Source: Geosiphon pyriformis
Lineage: Eukaryota; Glomeromycota; Glomeromycetes; Archaeosporales; Geosiphonaceae
Length of the DNA stretch: 64,000 bases
Assembly: GCA_016748015.1 (NCBI GenBank)
Contig: JAAOMT010000436.1
Span: 368,091 to 432,090, forward strand
Reading direction: 5' to 3'
Of the stretch, positions 36,485 through 46,666 are shown in pieces. The notes under the pieces are model-generated. The model worked only from the letters and a program-made list of their open reading frames with translations, ran no database searches and was not told the DNA's origin. Both the position numbers and the translations under genes were made by a program. Every line of letters begins with the position of its first letter. Position 1 is the first letter of the stretch.

Positions 36485-37371
36485 TGTTACAGGTGATTAT
36501 TTCTGCTGTTGAATTAAATAACAAACCTGTAACTTGGTGCTCAAAAGCTACTTCCATTAAGGCTGTTCTGCAGGTGCTGTATCTGAAGGTTTTGATGGAT
36601 CTGAAGGTTTTGGTTAAGTCCTTTGTATAATGAACAGAGATTTAATAGTGTCAATAGTAGAGATATTTTCCAAGAGTTTTCCTAATTTCTTTCTCAGTGT
36701 GGTGGCTGGATTTAGTCTAGCAGTTGTGCCCTTCTGGTAAGCTATCTGATAATATATAAAAATCCTATTCATATTTCTGGGTCTTTTACCAGGCTATCCT
36801 TGACATTAATAACTCAGCGCTTAATCTTTTATCAATTAGTATATAACAACAAATCAAAATAAAATAAAGAAAAAAGAAATAAAAGGAAATAAAGAAAGCA
36901 AAGAAATAAGCCAAGGTAATTTGCAGATTAGTATCCCATCAATAGCCATGATCAAGAGCTATTGTTCTAGCATGGTCAAGTATCAATTACTATCAACATG
37001 AAGGGTTGATAGTGAGGAATTGGATGGAGATATAAAATAATTATTTATTTGATGATTGCGTTTTTAGGCTAAAGATTCTGTAGTATCAATTCTGTCTTTT
37101 CTGTTTCTAACACTACTGCTATATATATCCATAATTAAGATTTTTTAATTCCTCAATTCTTTATGACAGAAATTCTGGAATTCCTGGAATCCTGCGATTC
37201 CTTTGAGAGGAATCCTGGAATTCTGGAATCCTGCAATTTCTCATTGGGAATCCTGAAATTCTTGGAATCCTGCAATTCCTGAGAGGAATCCTGAAATTCC
37301 ATATTTACTATGCTTACTTCTGATTGGCTAATAATTATGCTAATATATTTCTTATATTTCTATGAGTAACA
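36485..37371 (-). repeat. Element D 3' LTR
   Basis: Plus-strand ends TGTTACAGGTG and GAGTAACA. U3 carries a repeat array of GGAATTCC/GGAATCC words (about 37140-37300), distinct from the GCAATGT array of A and B. Hairpin near 36990-37012 (arms CTATCAACA and GGTTGATAG). Confidence 0.9.
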
Positions 37372-37387
37372 TTATTCCCTCCTTTTA
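37372..37387 (-). other. Element D polypurine tract
   Basis: Minus strand AAAAGGAGGGAATAA immediately before the 3' LTR start, overlapping the TAA of ORF3. Position and composition are those of the plus-strand primer of LTR elements. Confidence 0.7.
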
Positions 37388-38044
37388 ATATTGAGCTCTG
37401 TCAAAATCTAACTCATGTAATTCCTCCTCTTGAAGTATTTCCTGGATTTTGTTTTCGAGAATTACTTGTGTTATTTGGGTCTGTAATTCTTCAAATTAAG
37501 CATTGGTGATTTTTCTCAATTGATTACTGGTAACCATATCCATTGCTCTGTTGAGCAATATTTCTGGTTTATCTTGAAATGCTGTGTGTATTCGGTATAT
37601 GGCTCGGGCTTGTGTAGATAAGTTGCTCTTTTCCACAAAATATTCTAATTGTTGTAGTACTCTTTGGTCGAATAATTGCTTTGTTTTATCCATATATAGA
37701 TTCTGGATATTTACGTATTGTCCCAAGTAAAAATAACAATAGTTTTGTGGAAATTGTTGTATCCACTAATTCCAAGTTTCTTTAGTCAACTCTTGATATA
37801 GTGACTCCTTTGTCGATTCTTTTATTGCTAATTTTACTTTTGCCATGATTTTGTCCACAGTATTTTCAGTTTTCTTCTGTGTTCTGAGTTGAAATGTCTT
37901 TCTAGTATCTTGATATTGAATGGTTTGTTGATTGATTGTAATCTCCATTTTCTGGTGTTGGATTAATTGAAAAAGTTGTTGTGCTAGTAAGTGAATGTTG
38001 TCTGTAATTTCCATTTTTCTGATATTTCCTGTCGCGTCTACCAT
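37385..38044 (-). pseudogene. Element D third ORF (unknown function, 219 codons)
   Basis: ATG at 38044 (MVDATGNIRKMEITDN), 24 bases after the pol TGA and in the same frame; stop TAA at 37387-37385 abuts the polypurine tract. 220 codons with the stop, broken by two in-frame stops that look like TGG-to-TAG (near 37766) and CAA-to-TAA (near 37493). Content: IHLLAQQLFQLIQ, a Gln/Thr-rich linker (INQQTIQYQDTRKTFQ), a Lys/Glu-rich helix (KVKLAIKESTKESLY), NIQNLYMDKTKQLFDQ, AIYRIHTAFQDKPEILL, and a final helix ending DFDRAQY. Mostly helical and charged; no signal peptide, membrane span or known motif. Conserved in A, B and C at the same position. Confidence 0.7.
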
Positions 38045-41000
38045 GTCTTTATATATTCTTTTGATGGATCAATTTAACGTGTTGTTGTTAATAATAATGA
38101 TTGGTTTCCGGTCTTGTGGAATCTCATCTGGTTGGACTAGTATTCTCTGTACTCTTAATTGTGGAATATTACTGGTAGATGGTAGTGTGATGTTGTGATA
38201 TGGTTTCAGTCGATCTCTATGTGCTGCTTTAGTTAAAATTTTGTTATTCAATCTTAATTTGTAAGCTCCATTTCCTAGAATTTCTTCTATGTGAAATAAT
38301 CCATCCCATTTGGGGTCAAATTTTCCACTTCATTGTTTTTCCGCTTTGGTACAATGTAGTAATACTTTGTCTCCGATCTTGAATTCAGCTGGTTTGTCTG
38401 ATAGTTGACTATTATGTGTTTCTTTCTGTGTTTCTTGTGACTTTTGAATATTATCAGCTGCTCTTCTTCGTTTGTTTTCCAATGTTTCTATTAAGTCATA
38501 TGTTCTTCTCAGCAATGTTTCTTGAAAATTTTCTTCTGTTATTGGTTCAGCTGGATATGTATTAATTTTTCTCTCTACTGGTAACGTTGCTATTCTCCCA
38601 TATACTAATTCAAATAGTGTTGCTTGTGTAGTATCCTGTTTTGTTGTCCGATAAGCAAATAGTACTGATGGTATGAACAAATCCCAATCATTCTGGTTTT
38701 CTTGGCTGAGCTTGGCTATTGCTTCACACAATGTTCTGTTGAATCTTTCTACTAATCCATTGGTTTGTGGATGGTATGGTGATGATAATGGTCTCTTGAT
38801 TCCGAATCTTTGGCTTAATTCTGTTAATGTTCTGTTCACAAAATGAGTTTCTTGGTCTGATAATAATTCTTTTGGACATCCATGTCAACAAATCAAATCC
38901 TGATGAACGAATTCGGCAACGGATTCTGCATCCGCTCTTTGAATTGCTTTTGCCTCTGGCCATTTAGTAAGATAGTCCATAGCTACTGCTATGTATCTGT
39001 TTCCTCTGCTGGTGATTGTTAATGGTCCGACTAAATCAATTCTCATACAGTCAAATGGTTGTTTCACTTTGATTGGTCTTAATGGTTTACTGGGTCTTGT
39101 TCCTCCTCTTCACTGATAAGCATCACAATTTTGCACATATTGAATAATGTCTGAGTACATTGATGGCCAATAGTATTTTTTTCTAGTTCTTTCTATAGTT
39201 GCTTCTTTGTAAAAATGTCCTGCTGTTAGATTTGAGTGCATGTTGAATAATATTGTCTCTTTTTCTGGCTCTGTAATTACTCTAATTGGTTGATCTGAAT
39301 CCCTTCTATTTTTCCGATAAAGTATATTTTGGTGAGTGATAAAATATTTTGATTGTTGTTTGATACTCTTTCGTTCTGTATGAAATAAATTCTCCTTGAA
39401 CTGTTAAGTGTTTAGATAATGTTGCAATTGTTAATATTTTTGTATGTTCATCTTTTTGTTGTATTTTTCATTGGTATTGTTCTGGTTTTATTATATTTTT
39501 GGGTTGAAATGTTCTTAGATTTGTCCTATTCGTGATAAACCGTCAGCATTTCCGTTGTCTTTTCCCTTTTTGTAATGTATAGTATAATTGTATGGTGCAA
39601 GTGCCATTTTCCATCTTGACTGTCTTCCATCTCCAAATTTTTGTTTTTGAAGTGATGTTAATCCCTTGTGATCTGTGTATACTTCAAACTTCTGGCTCAA
39701 GTATTCTTTCTATTTCATGACGGCCCAGTATATTGTTAAGTGTTCTTGTTCCGGTGTTCCATAGTTCTTTTTGGTTGGTGTTAAACCTCTGCTGGCATAT
39801 GCTACTGGATGTTCTTTACCGTCCAGTCCTTTCTGAGATAATACTGCTCCCAATGCTTGGCTGGATGCATCGGTGGTGATAATGAATGGTTTGTTGTAAT
39901 CTGGATAGATCAGTACTGGAGCTTGGATGAGCTTTTTCCTCAGAATACCAAAAGCTTCTTGTTGACTTTCTGTCCATTCATATTTCGTGTTTTTGTTTTG
40001 TAGTTGATTAAGTGGCTGCACTATCTTGGAAAAGTTCTTGATAAAATGATGATAGTAGCTGGCAAATCTCAAGAATGATTTCAGTTCTGTTATATTGGTC
40101 AGCACTGAAAAGTTCTTTACTATCTCTATTTTCTCTGGATCCATTTTGATGCCATTTTTGCTGACTATGTGTCCCAAGAATTTGAGTTCTGTTTTGCCAA
40201 AGAAGCATTTTGTCATATTCAACTTCAGTTCTGCCCTTCTCAGTCTTTCGAACACTTGTTGAAAATAATGAAGATGATCATCAAACATCTTTGAGAATAT
40301 ATTGGTGTTATTCAAGTATACAACTACTGATTTCCACAATAAGCCAGTATAAATGATTTCCATTAGCCATTGGAAAGTTGCTGGGGCATTGGTTAAGCCA
40401 AATGGCATCACTTCAAATTCGAAATTCTCTTCTCTAGTAGTAAATACCGTCTTCTCTTTGTCAGCTGGATTCATGGCTACTTGCCAGTAACCACTGTCCA
40501 AATCTAATGTGGAGAACCATTTGTTCTCACTGAAAGCATCAAATAATTCTTGTATTTATGGAGTTGGATAACTGTCTCCACGAGTTACACCATTGAGTTT
40601 TCTGTAGTTTATACAAAACCGGATTTTTCCATTTTTCTTATGGACAAGTACTACTGATAACAACCATGGGCTCATTGATGGTTGAATTAGCCCATTGTCA
40701 AGCATTCTGTTTATCTCTTGACGAATAATCTCATGGCTGGCTGGCGGCACTCTGTATGCTCTTTGTTTAATTGGCATTACATCTCCAGTCTTGATCTGAT
40801 GCTAGATGATGTCAGTTCAGCCAAACTCATTTTCACTGGCAAAGATGTCATTGAAATTGTTGAGTAACATCTTGAGCTGCATACATTGGAGTGGATCTAA
40901 GTTTCCCATGTTTATTTGTTCCAATTGTTCTGGTTGGAGTAAATAACATTCGTCTTGTCCATAGATTGTCTGTGATGTGATGTCAACATATTCACAAAGT

Positions 41001-41346
41001 TGTGGAAAGTCTGGAATAAAGTTTGGTGGTTGGTCTTCTATTTTTGTGGTTAGATATCCAATAGTGGTTCCTTCTGGTATGTTGATGACATTATCAGTGT
41101 TGTTGTAGATGGGAATTTTTATGCTGCTATAGCTTTTGGCTAGTATGTGGAGATTGATCAACCCAATCTCTTCTGATTCACAAAGGGTTGCTTCTGCTTC
41201 AAAAATCTGTTCTTGCTCCTTTTCCTTCCTTTCTATTGCTAACATGTACTGGCTATATGGTGGAATGAAAATAGCTTGACCAGTTGAGATAATTTCTCCT
41301 TGGCCAACAATTTTTTTCTCTGCCATGTTAACTGGTACATCTATTC

Positions 41347-41740
41347 TACCTGTGGATCTGAATCCCTGTATTCCTCTCACCATTATTCCTAATTCCTCCC
41401 TTTTTCTCACTAATACTAACTGAGCTATTCTAACCAGAGGCAGGAATATTGCCTGTGCTATCTTTTCATTGGGCTCTATTACATAGGTCTTTTCTGAGTC
41501 ATTTTGTAGCATAGTGATGATATTTCCTACATATCCCACGTTAATTATTCCTCCTCTTATATTGATCCCTCTTTTTGCTAAACTACTTCTAGATGCTAAT
41601 TGAATCATTGTTGTTGCTGGAATTTCTAGTGCTATTTTCAGATCAATGCAGGTGTGTGAACATGGTTCTAATTTGATGGCATTTTTTCCTGGATATCTCA
41701 GATCAAACCCTGCATCTGTGTCATGCACATGTTCTGGCAT
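41347..41740 (-). other. dUTPase domain within element D Pol
   Basis: Trimeric-type dUTPase (dUTP to dUMP and pyrophosphate). Five motifs visible in order: 1 DAGFDLRYPG, 2 ASRSSLAKRGI, 3 GIINVGYVGNI, 4 NEKIAQAIF, 5 RGIQGFRSTGR. The Asp of motif 3 (VID in functional enzymes) reads Asn in D, and motif 5 has Arg for a Gly, both explained by G-to-A changes. The element C copy keeps GVIDAGYIG and RGTQGFGST and so has the more intact set. It is followed by a linker containing IPIYNNTDNVINIPEGTTIGY, as usual before RT in Ty3-like Pol. Confidence 0.85.
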
Positions 41741-41959
41741 AATACCTTCTCTATTGTCACTATATCATTTCAACTCTTGTTCCTTGGAGAGGTCTGGTAG
41801 TGCAATGTATTGTTCATAGTTTACATTGGGTTTTGAATCTGAGTCTGAATCGTTTTCATCGTTATTGTCAATTTGAACGAAGCTTGAACTGTTGTTATCG
41901 TCATCATCGTCGGAGTTTGAATTGCAATTGATCGGCGATTTTGATTCTGATGCGCAGCT

Positions 41960-42640
41960 GCTGATTGGTTCTTCTTCTTCAGGGATTGAGTAGATTATGT
42001 GTGGTGGTGGATTGTAAATAAGGTCACACTTATCACAATACTGGAAGTCACAGAGAATTAGGCAGTATTGACATAGTCGAGCATTCAACTGCTCTAACCG
42101 TTGTTCTTGTTCTTCCCTTGTGGGTGCTAATTCTTGGTAGTGTTCGTGAAATTGTTCCAGATCCAGGAGGTTTATAATGGGTTCTGTGTCCCAGTCAAGC
42201 TCTAAAGGTTCTGGGGGGTTGTTTTTGATTGTTTTTATCTCTTCTGGCATCACTCCTTCAATTTTTACAAGTGCCATTCACCAAATTTGGTCATCATCAT
42301 GTGGACAACTGTCCAGTCGCTGCATGGCTCTTCTCCAGGCTGCTTCTATTGGGGTTCCTTTCCTTATCCAGTCACTTATTAGAATTGTGTATTGACACAA
42401 CACGTCACACGTTCCTCCCCATCTTGGAATGTTGTTCCACATCTTTTCATCTAGCAGGGTCTCCTCACAAGCGAGACAAGGTTGGTTATCCCATTTTCCT
42501 TGCCTCTTTGGTTGTCCGAAGCATTTGAGTAAGCATAAATGACAGTAGAATTTTGTTGCGGTGTGGTATTCCTTATTGTTGCCACAGCATGCACCTATTG
42601 ACGACAATTTCTTGCCACAATCAATGCATATAAGCTTAGG
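41960..42640 (-). other. Cysteine-rich module within element D Pol (PR-dUTPase interval)
   Basis: Paired cysteines in a fixed order: LICIDCGKKLSS, GACC, YCHLC, PCLAC, DVLCQY, then RLCQYC, and CDFQYCDKC just before a Pro-Pro and an acidic tail (about 41960-41830). Between pairs lies a helical segment (ISDWIRKGTPIEAAWRRAMQ). The same order is present in A (CVDC, CHAC, CLTC, CNECD) and, more diverged, in C (CKDC, CKAC, CLTC, CLEC). It looks like two or more zinc ribbons. I do not know a named family for it. Confidence 0.65.
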
Positions 42641-45600
42641 TCAATGATAGGTAGATCGTTGTGAAATAATATAGGTGTTATAAGCGGTGGTGGTTTGGGT
42701 GGTCTCTTTTTCTTTTTCTTTCCCTTTATTTTCTTTGTTTTCTTCCTATTCTCAGCTTAACATCAGTTTGCTCTTGTCATTGTCAGTTCATGTCAGGTCA
42801 TCGGTTTCCCAGATAAGTTTTTCCTTTTGTTTCCCTTTTTTCTTGTTGTTGTCGTCCCAAGAGAGTATTGGCGGCAGCTCGTTGTGCTCTTCATCAGCCC
42901 ATGATACTTGGTAGGCTTCTCAGATAGACTTTTTTTTCTCCTTCTCCAGTTTGATCAATAGTTTCTCTCTTGGAGGCATTTTGAAGTGGCCACACATGGC
43001 CGGAACACGTATGTGTTGGCCCTGATATGTTAGCTGAAATTCCTGGGTGTTCTAGTCTAATGTTGCATTGACTTTGGATAGCCAGTTATTACCAACGAGA
43101 GCTTAGTATTGAGTGGCTTCCATTACTAAAACTTTAATAGGAGTTACGATGCCATTGACTTCAAAAGGAAACTCATCGATTTCACCGATTGGAGTTTTGG
43201 TCACTCTGTCGGCTGTGATAATTCTGGCGCTGGCAGCTCGATCAACTCGGTGACCTAATTGATCCATGAGTTGTCGTGTGATTATGCTGCCAGCTAATCC
43301 ACTATCTAGGATGAGTTTGATGGGGTGACCATCAACTCTGATATCCGTGTACATTGCTGTTATGGGTTTCTCTTCGAGGGTGGCTCCACTGAATAACAGT
43401 ATTGGTGTGTTTTCTTCTAGTTCGAAAGGAAAAATGGCTGCTAGAGATTCATCGCTAGAGATGGTTGCCAGTGGAATTGTGTTAGTAGGTACATGCTGAT
43501 TGAATTCTGTGTTGTTGGATGTAGCGTTTTCTGGGGTAACCAGGAGACTTAAATAATGTTGGGAATTTGGGTTTTGGACGCGACTGGTATCCAAATTCCG
43601 GGTGCGTGATTTTGATGGTGGGTCTAGCAAATGGGGAATCAGTTGGTAAACAACCATCGCCGATCTCCAGTTTTGAGTGACTCTGGATTGAAGGTTGCCT
43701 GATGTCATTTGAGCTGGGTTCTGGGGCAGTGTTTGAATTGGTTGGGATTGATAGATGATTTGTGGCTGTGGTTGATATATTACTTGTGGCTGCGGCTGAT
43801 AAATCAAAGGTTGATATACTGATGGTTGATAGATTGGTTGCTGCATTATTGGCAGGTAATTATTCCGATATTGGTCTTGACTTTGATTTGGATAATGATT
43901 CGGAGTTTGGAACCAGTAATCAGGGTTTCAATATTGATTTCCTGATTGTTGGTTATTTAAACGTTAATGACAGTCAATTTGGATATGTCCTTGGTTACCA
44001 CAATAGTGGTAGATATGCATTTTCTGTTGCCACTGTTGATTGGTTGATGAAGATGAACACGGTTGATTTTGGCCACGATTAGGATGTCCTTGATTATTGT
44101 GTTGTTGTGGGGGCTGATAAATGGCATGATTGTTAGCTAAGTATCCTTCCAATCTCTTATTAATTGATTCACTGAACTTCTCCAATTTGGAATCTAATTC
44201 AGATGATCTGTTCATTACTAGATTAATGGCTTGGGCATAGTTAGTCTCTGACTCAGTGGATTCAAAATCTCTGGTATGTGTGACTGTGTCTTGAAGCATG
44301 CCAGAATGCAATGGACGTACATGTTGCAAGATGCTGCTGCATAGGCCACGGATAAACTGGTTGAGTATCTGTGGTGCTGTGAAATAGTTGTCATCAATTG
44401 CTTGAATTTGGCGCAAGTTTTGATGGAAGCATCCCAGGTAAGTGGTGACTGTTTTAGTTTCTCCTTGTTTCATGGTGGTAAATATATTGACTAGGTGATT
44501 GATGCTATTGTTGTTGCTGAAGTATCTTAGGAATTCCACTTTGAAGGCATTGAAATCTTGTGGTTTATTAACCAAGCTCTGATATCATGAATCGGCGGTA
44601 TCTTTGAGAAAGTAGGGAATGGCTTGTATTGCTTGAGCATCATTCCATCCGTTGACTGCGATGGCCTTTTCTACATCATTCAGCCATATTTGAGTATCAT
44701 CCTCTTCGCCAGTAAAGTTGTTGAGTTTTGTGATGGGTGCATAGGCCATTAAGTCTAAGTTAGGTGGTTGTGGTGACTGTTGAAGTAGTTGTTAGGGTGG
44801 TAGTTGAAGTGGCTGCTGTATGGGTTCGGCTATGGGATTAATTGGCAGTTGATCGATGACAATTACTGGAGGTAAGTTTTGCTGATTAATTATTTCGGGG
44901 TTTTGATTTCTTGGATTTGGCAGCATTTGAATATTCAGAGTTTCGATTTCTGGATTTTCTAATTGTTGCTGAGTTTGAATGTTCAGGGTTTTAACTTCCG
45001 GGTTTTCAAGGATCAGGTGTAGGTAAGTGAATTCTTGATCCTCTGATTCTTCTTCCTCCTTTTTTGATTTTGCTGCTTCCCATGGATCAGAAATTCCGAA
45101 ATCTGGTGGAGATGATAGTAATTGAAGTCCTGATGGGGTTGATGATCGCAAATTAAATCTCTTAAAGTATTCGCCGTATGGTCTTAACAATTCTGTTTTC
45201 TTTTGTCTACTTTGGAATGGAAATCGTCCAAATGCTGATGTCACAGTTGATGAGAATGCATCAGTTGATAATATGTTGATGGCACTTCCAGGTGTATAGT
45301 GGTAGGATGGGTTGCTTGAGGATTCAACTCTGTTTTTCTTCCAAGCAAGTGGCTGTAATTTTCTGGGTGTTACTGCTGGTGTTTGTAATTTTTCCTTGCT
45401 TTTACTAGCATATGTAATTGGATATCTTTGTTGAGTGTGGTGTTCAATTTCTTTGTTGATCTCAGTGATGATGGATGCAAAATTATGATTTGTTGGTAGG
45501 TTGGTGTTTTGAATTAATTCTTTATAGAAAGTTTCTCTTGCTGATTCAGTATTCACTGGTGTTCCTAATAAAGAGGAAATCTTTTTGTTGATGTAAAAAT

Positions 45601-45761
45601 TAAAGGCTGATTCGGTGAATATATAATTGTGGTTTAATTCCAAGTATTGACAATAGTGTTGAAATAAAGATTTTGCAAATCCTAAATGGTTTGCTCCTAT
45701 GTTTTCTGATTCTGCCACTTTTGGTTTGGTGTTGTTGGTACTGGTTCTCTGTAGGATTATA

Positions 45762-45780
45762 CCTCACAGGGAGCACCAAA
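45762..45780 (-). other. Element D primer-binding-site region
   Basis: Minus strand TTTGGTGCTCCCTGTGAGG directly inside the 5' LTR. Shares TTTGGTGCT with all other elements of the window. The primer tRNA is not identified. Confidence 0.55.
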
Positions 45781-46666
45781 TGTTACAGGTGATTATTTTT
45801 GCTGTTGAATTAAATAACAAACCTGTAACTTGGTGCTCAAAAGCTACTTCCGTTGAGGCTGTTCTGCAGGTGCTGTATCTGAAGGTTTTGATGGATCTGA
45901 AGGTTTTGGTTGAGTCTTTTGTATAATGAACAGAGATTTAATAGTGTCAATAGTAGAGATATTTTTCAAGAGTTTTCCCAATTTCTTTCTCAGCATGGTG
46001 GCCGGATTTAGTCTGGCAGTCGTGCCCTTCTGGTAAGCTATCTGATAATATATAAAAATCCTACCTGTATTTCTGGGTCTTTTACCAGGCTATCCTTGAC
46101 GTCAATAACTCAGTGCTTAATTGTTTATTAATTAGTATATAACAACAAATCAAAATAAAATAAAGAAAAAAGAAATAAAAGAAAATAAAGAAAGCAAAAA
46201 AATAAGCCAAGGTGATTTGCAGATTAGTATCCCGTCAATAGCCGTGATCAAGAGCTATTGTTCCAGTATGGGTCAAGTATTAATTACTATCAACATAAAG
46301 GGTTGATAGTGGGGAATTGGATGGAGATATAAAATAATTATTTATTTGATAATTGCGTTTCTAGGCTAAAGATTCTGTGGTATCGATTCTGTCTTTTCTG
46401 TTTCTAATACTACTGCTATATATACATAATTGAGATTCCTCAATTCCTCGATTCTTCATGACAGGAATCCTGGAATTCCTGGAATCTTGCAATTCCTTTG
46501 AAAGGAATCCTGGAATTCTGGAATCCTGCAATTTCTCGTTGGGAATCTTAAAATTTCTGGAATCCTGCAATTCCTGAGAGGAATCCTGGAATTCCACATT
46601 TACTACGCTTACTTCTGATTGGCTAATAATTATGCTAATATATTTCTTATATTTCTATGAGTAACA
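45781..46666 (-). repeat. Element D 5' LTR
   Basis: Plus-strand ends TGTTACAGGTG and GAGTAACA. GGAATTCC-type U3 array at about 46436-46600 (this array also creates a spurious 78-codon frame). Hairpin near 46287-46309. Confidence 0.9.

Larger units (their letters stand above)
38069..45718 (-). pseudogene. Element D gag-pol, one frame of about 2,550 codons
   Basis: All coding blocks from 45718 to the TGA at 38069 are in one frame (2550 codons), interrupted only by stop codons. Gag 45718 to about 43960: N-terminal matrix-like part without any Met, Pro/Gln-rich linker, capsid (YFSNNNSINHLVNIFTTMKQ), knuckle YHYCGNQGHIQIDC (first Cys now Tyr). Protease 43500-43080 with intact LILDSG. Cysteine-rich module about 42640-41960. 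dUTPase 41740-41347. RT about 40800-40000 with the catalytic YLDD changed to YLNN (near 40315). RNase H to 39515. Integrase about 39250-38330: zinc finger CDAYQ (one Cys lost), core IDLVGPL, LLSDQETHF, LVERFNRT intact. GPY/F-like tail (WSGKFDPKWDG..HI) and end NTLN. The first codon is GTG. It cannot be autonomous. Confidence 0.85.
36485..46666 (-). mobile_element. Element D: complete Ty3-like LTR element nested in element C RT
   Basis: LTRs 36485-37371 (887) and 45781-46666 (886). Target duplication GCAT on both sides (36481-36484 and 46667-46670); removal restores the C reverse-transcriptase frame across ..SVTIGDAYSLPRIDN. In the first ~360 LTR bases I count about 22 differences, almost all transitions and several at CpG positions. 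It is the best preserved copy of its family in the window but still has in-frame stops and a destroyed RT active site. Confidence 0.92.

Noticed and set aside
34239-36557. Possible intact, active element C Pol
   Set aside because: YLDD is present and open stretches are long, but integrase has Asn at its second catalytic site, Gag has stops and D splits RT.
33120-38044. Third ORF as a retroviral envelope gene
   Set aside because: It occupies the env position but has no signal peptide, membrane-spanning segment or cysteine pattern of an envelope.
42177-42528. Two plus-strand frames opposite the cysteine-rich module
   Set aside because: Antisense of element D Pol; no independent coding signal.
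46361-46597. 78-codon minus-strand frame with repeated LQDSR words
   Set aside because: It is the translation of the GGAATTCC-type U3 repeat array of the element D 5' LTR.
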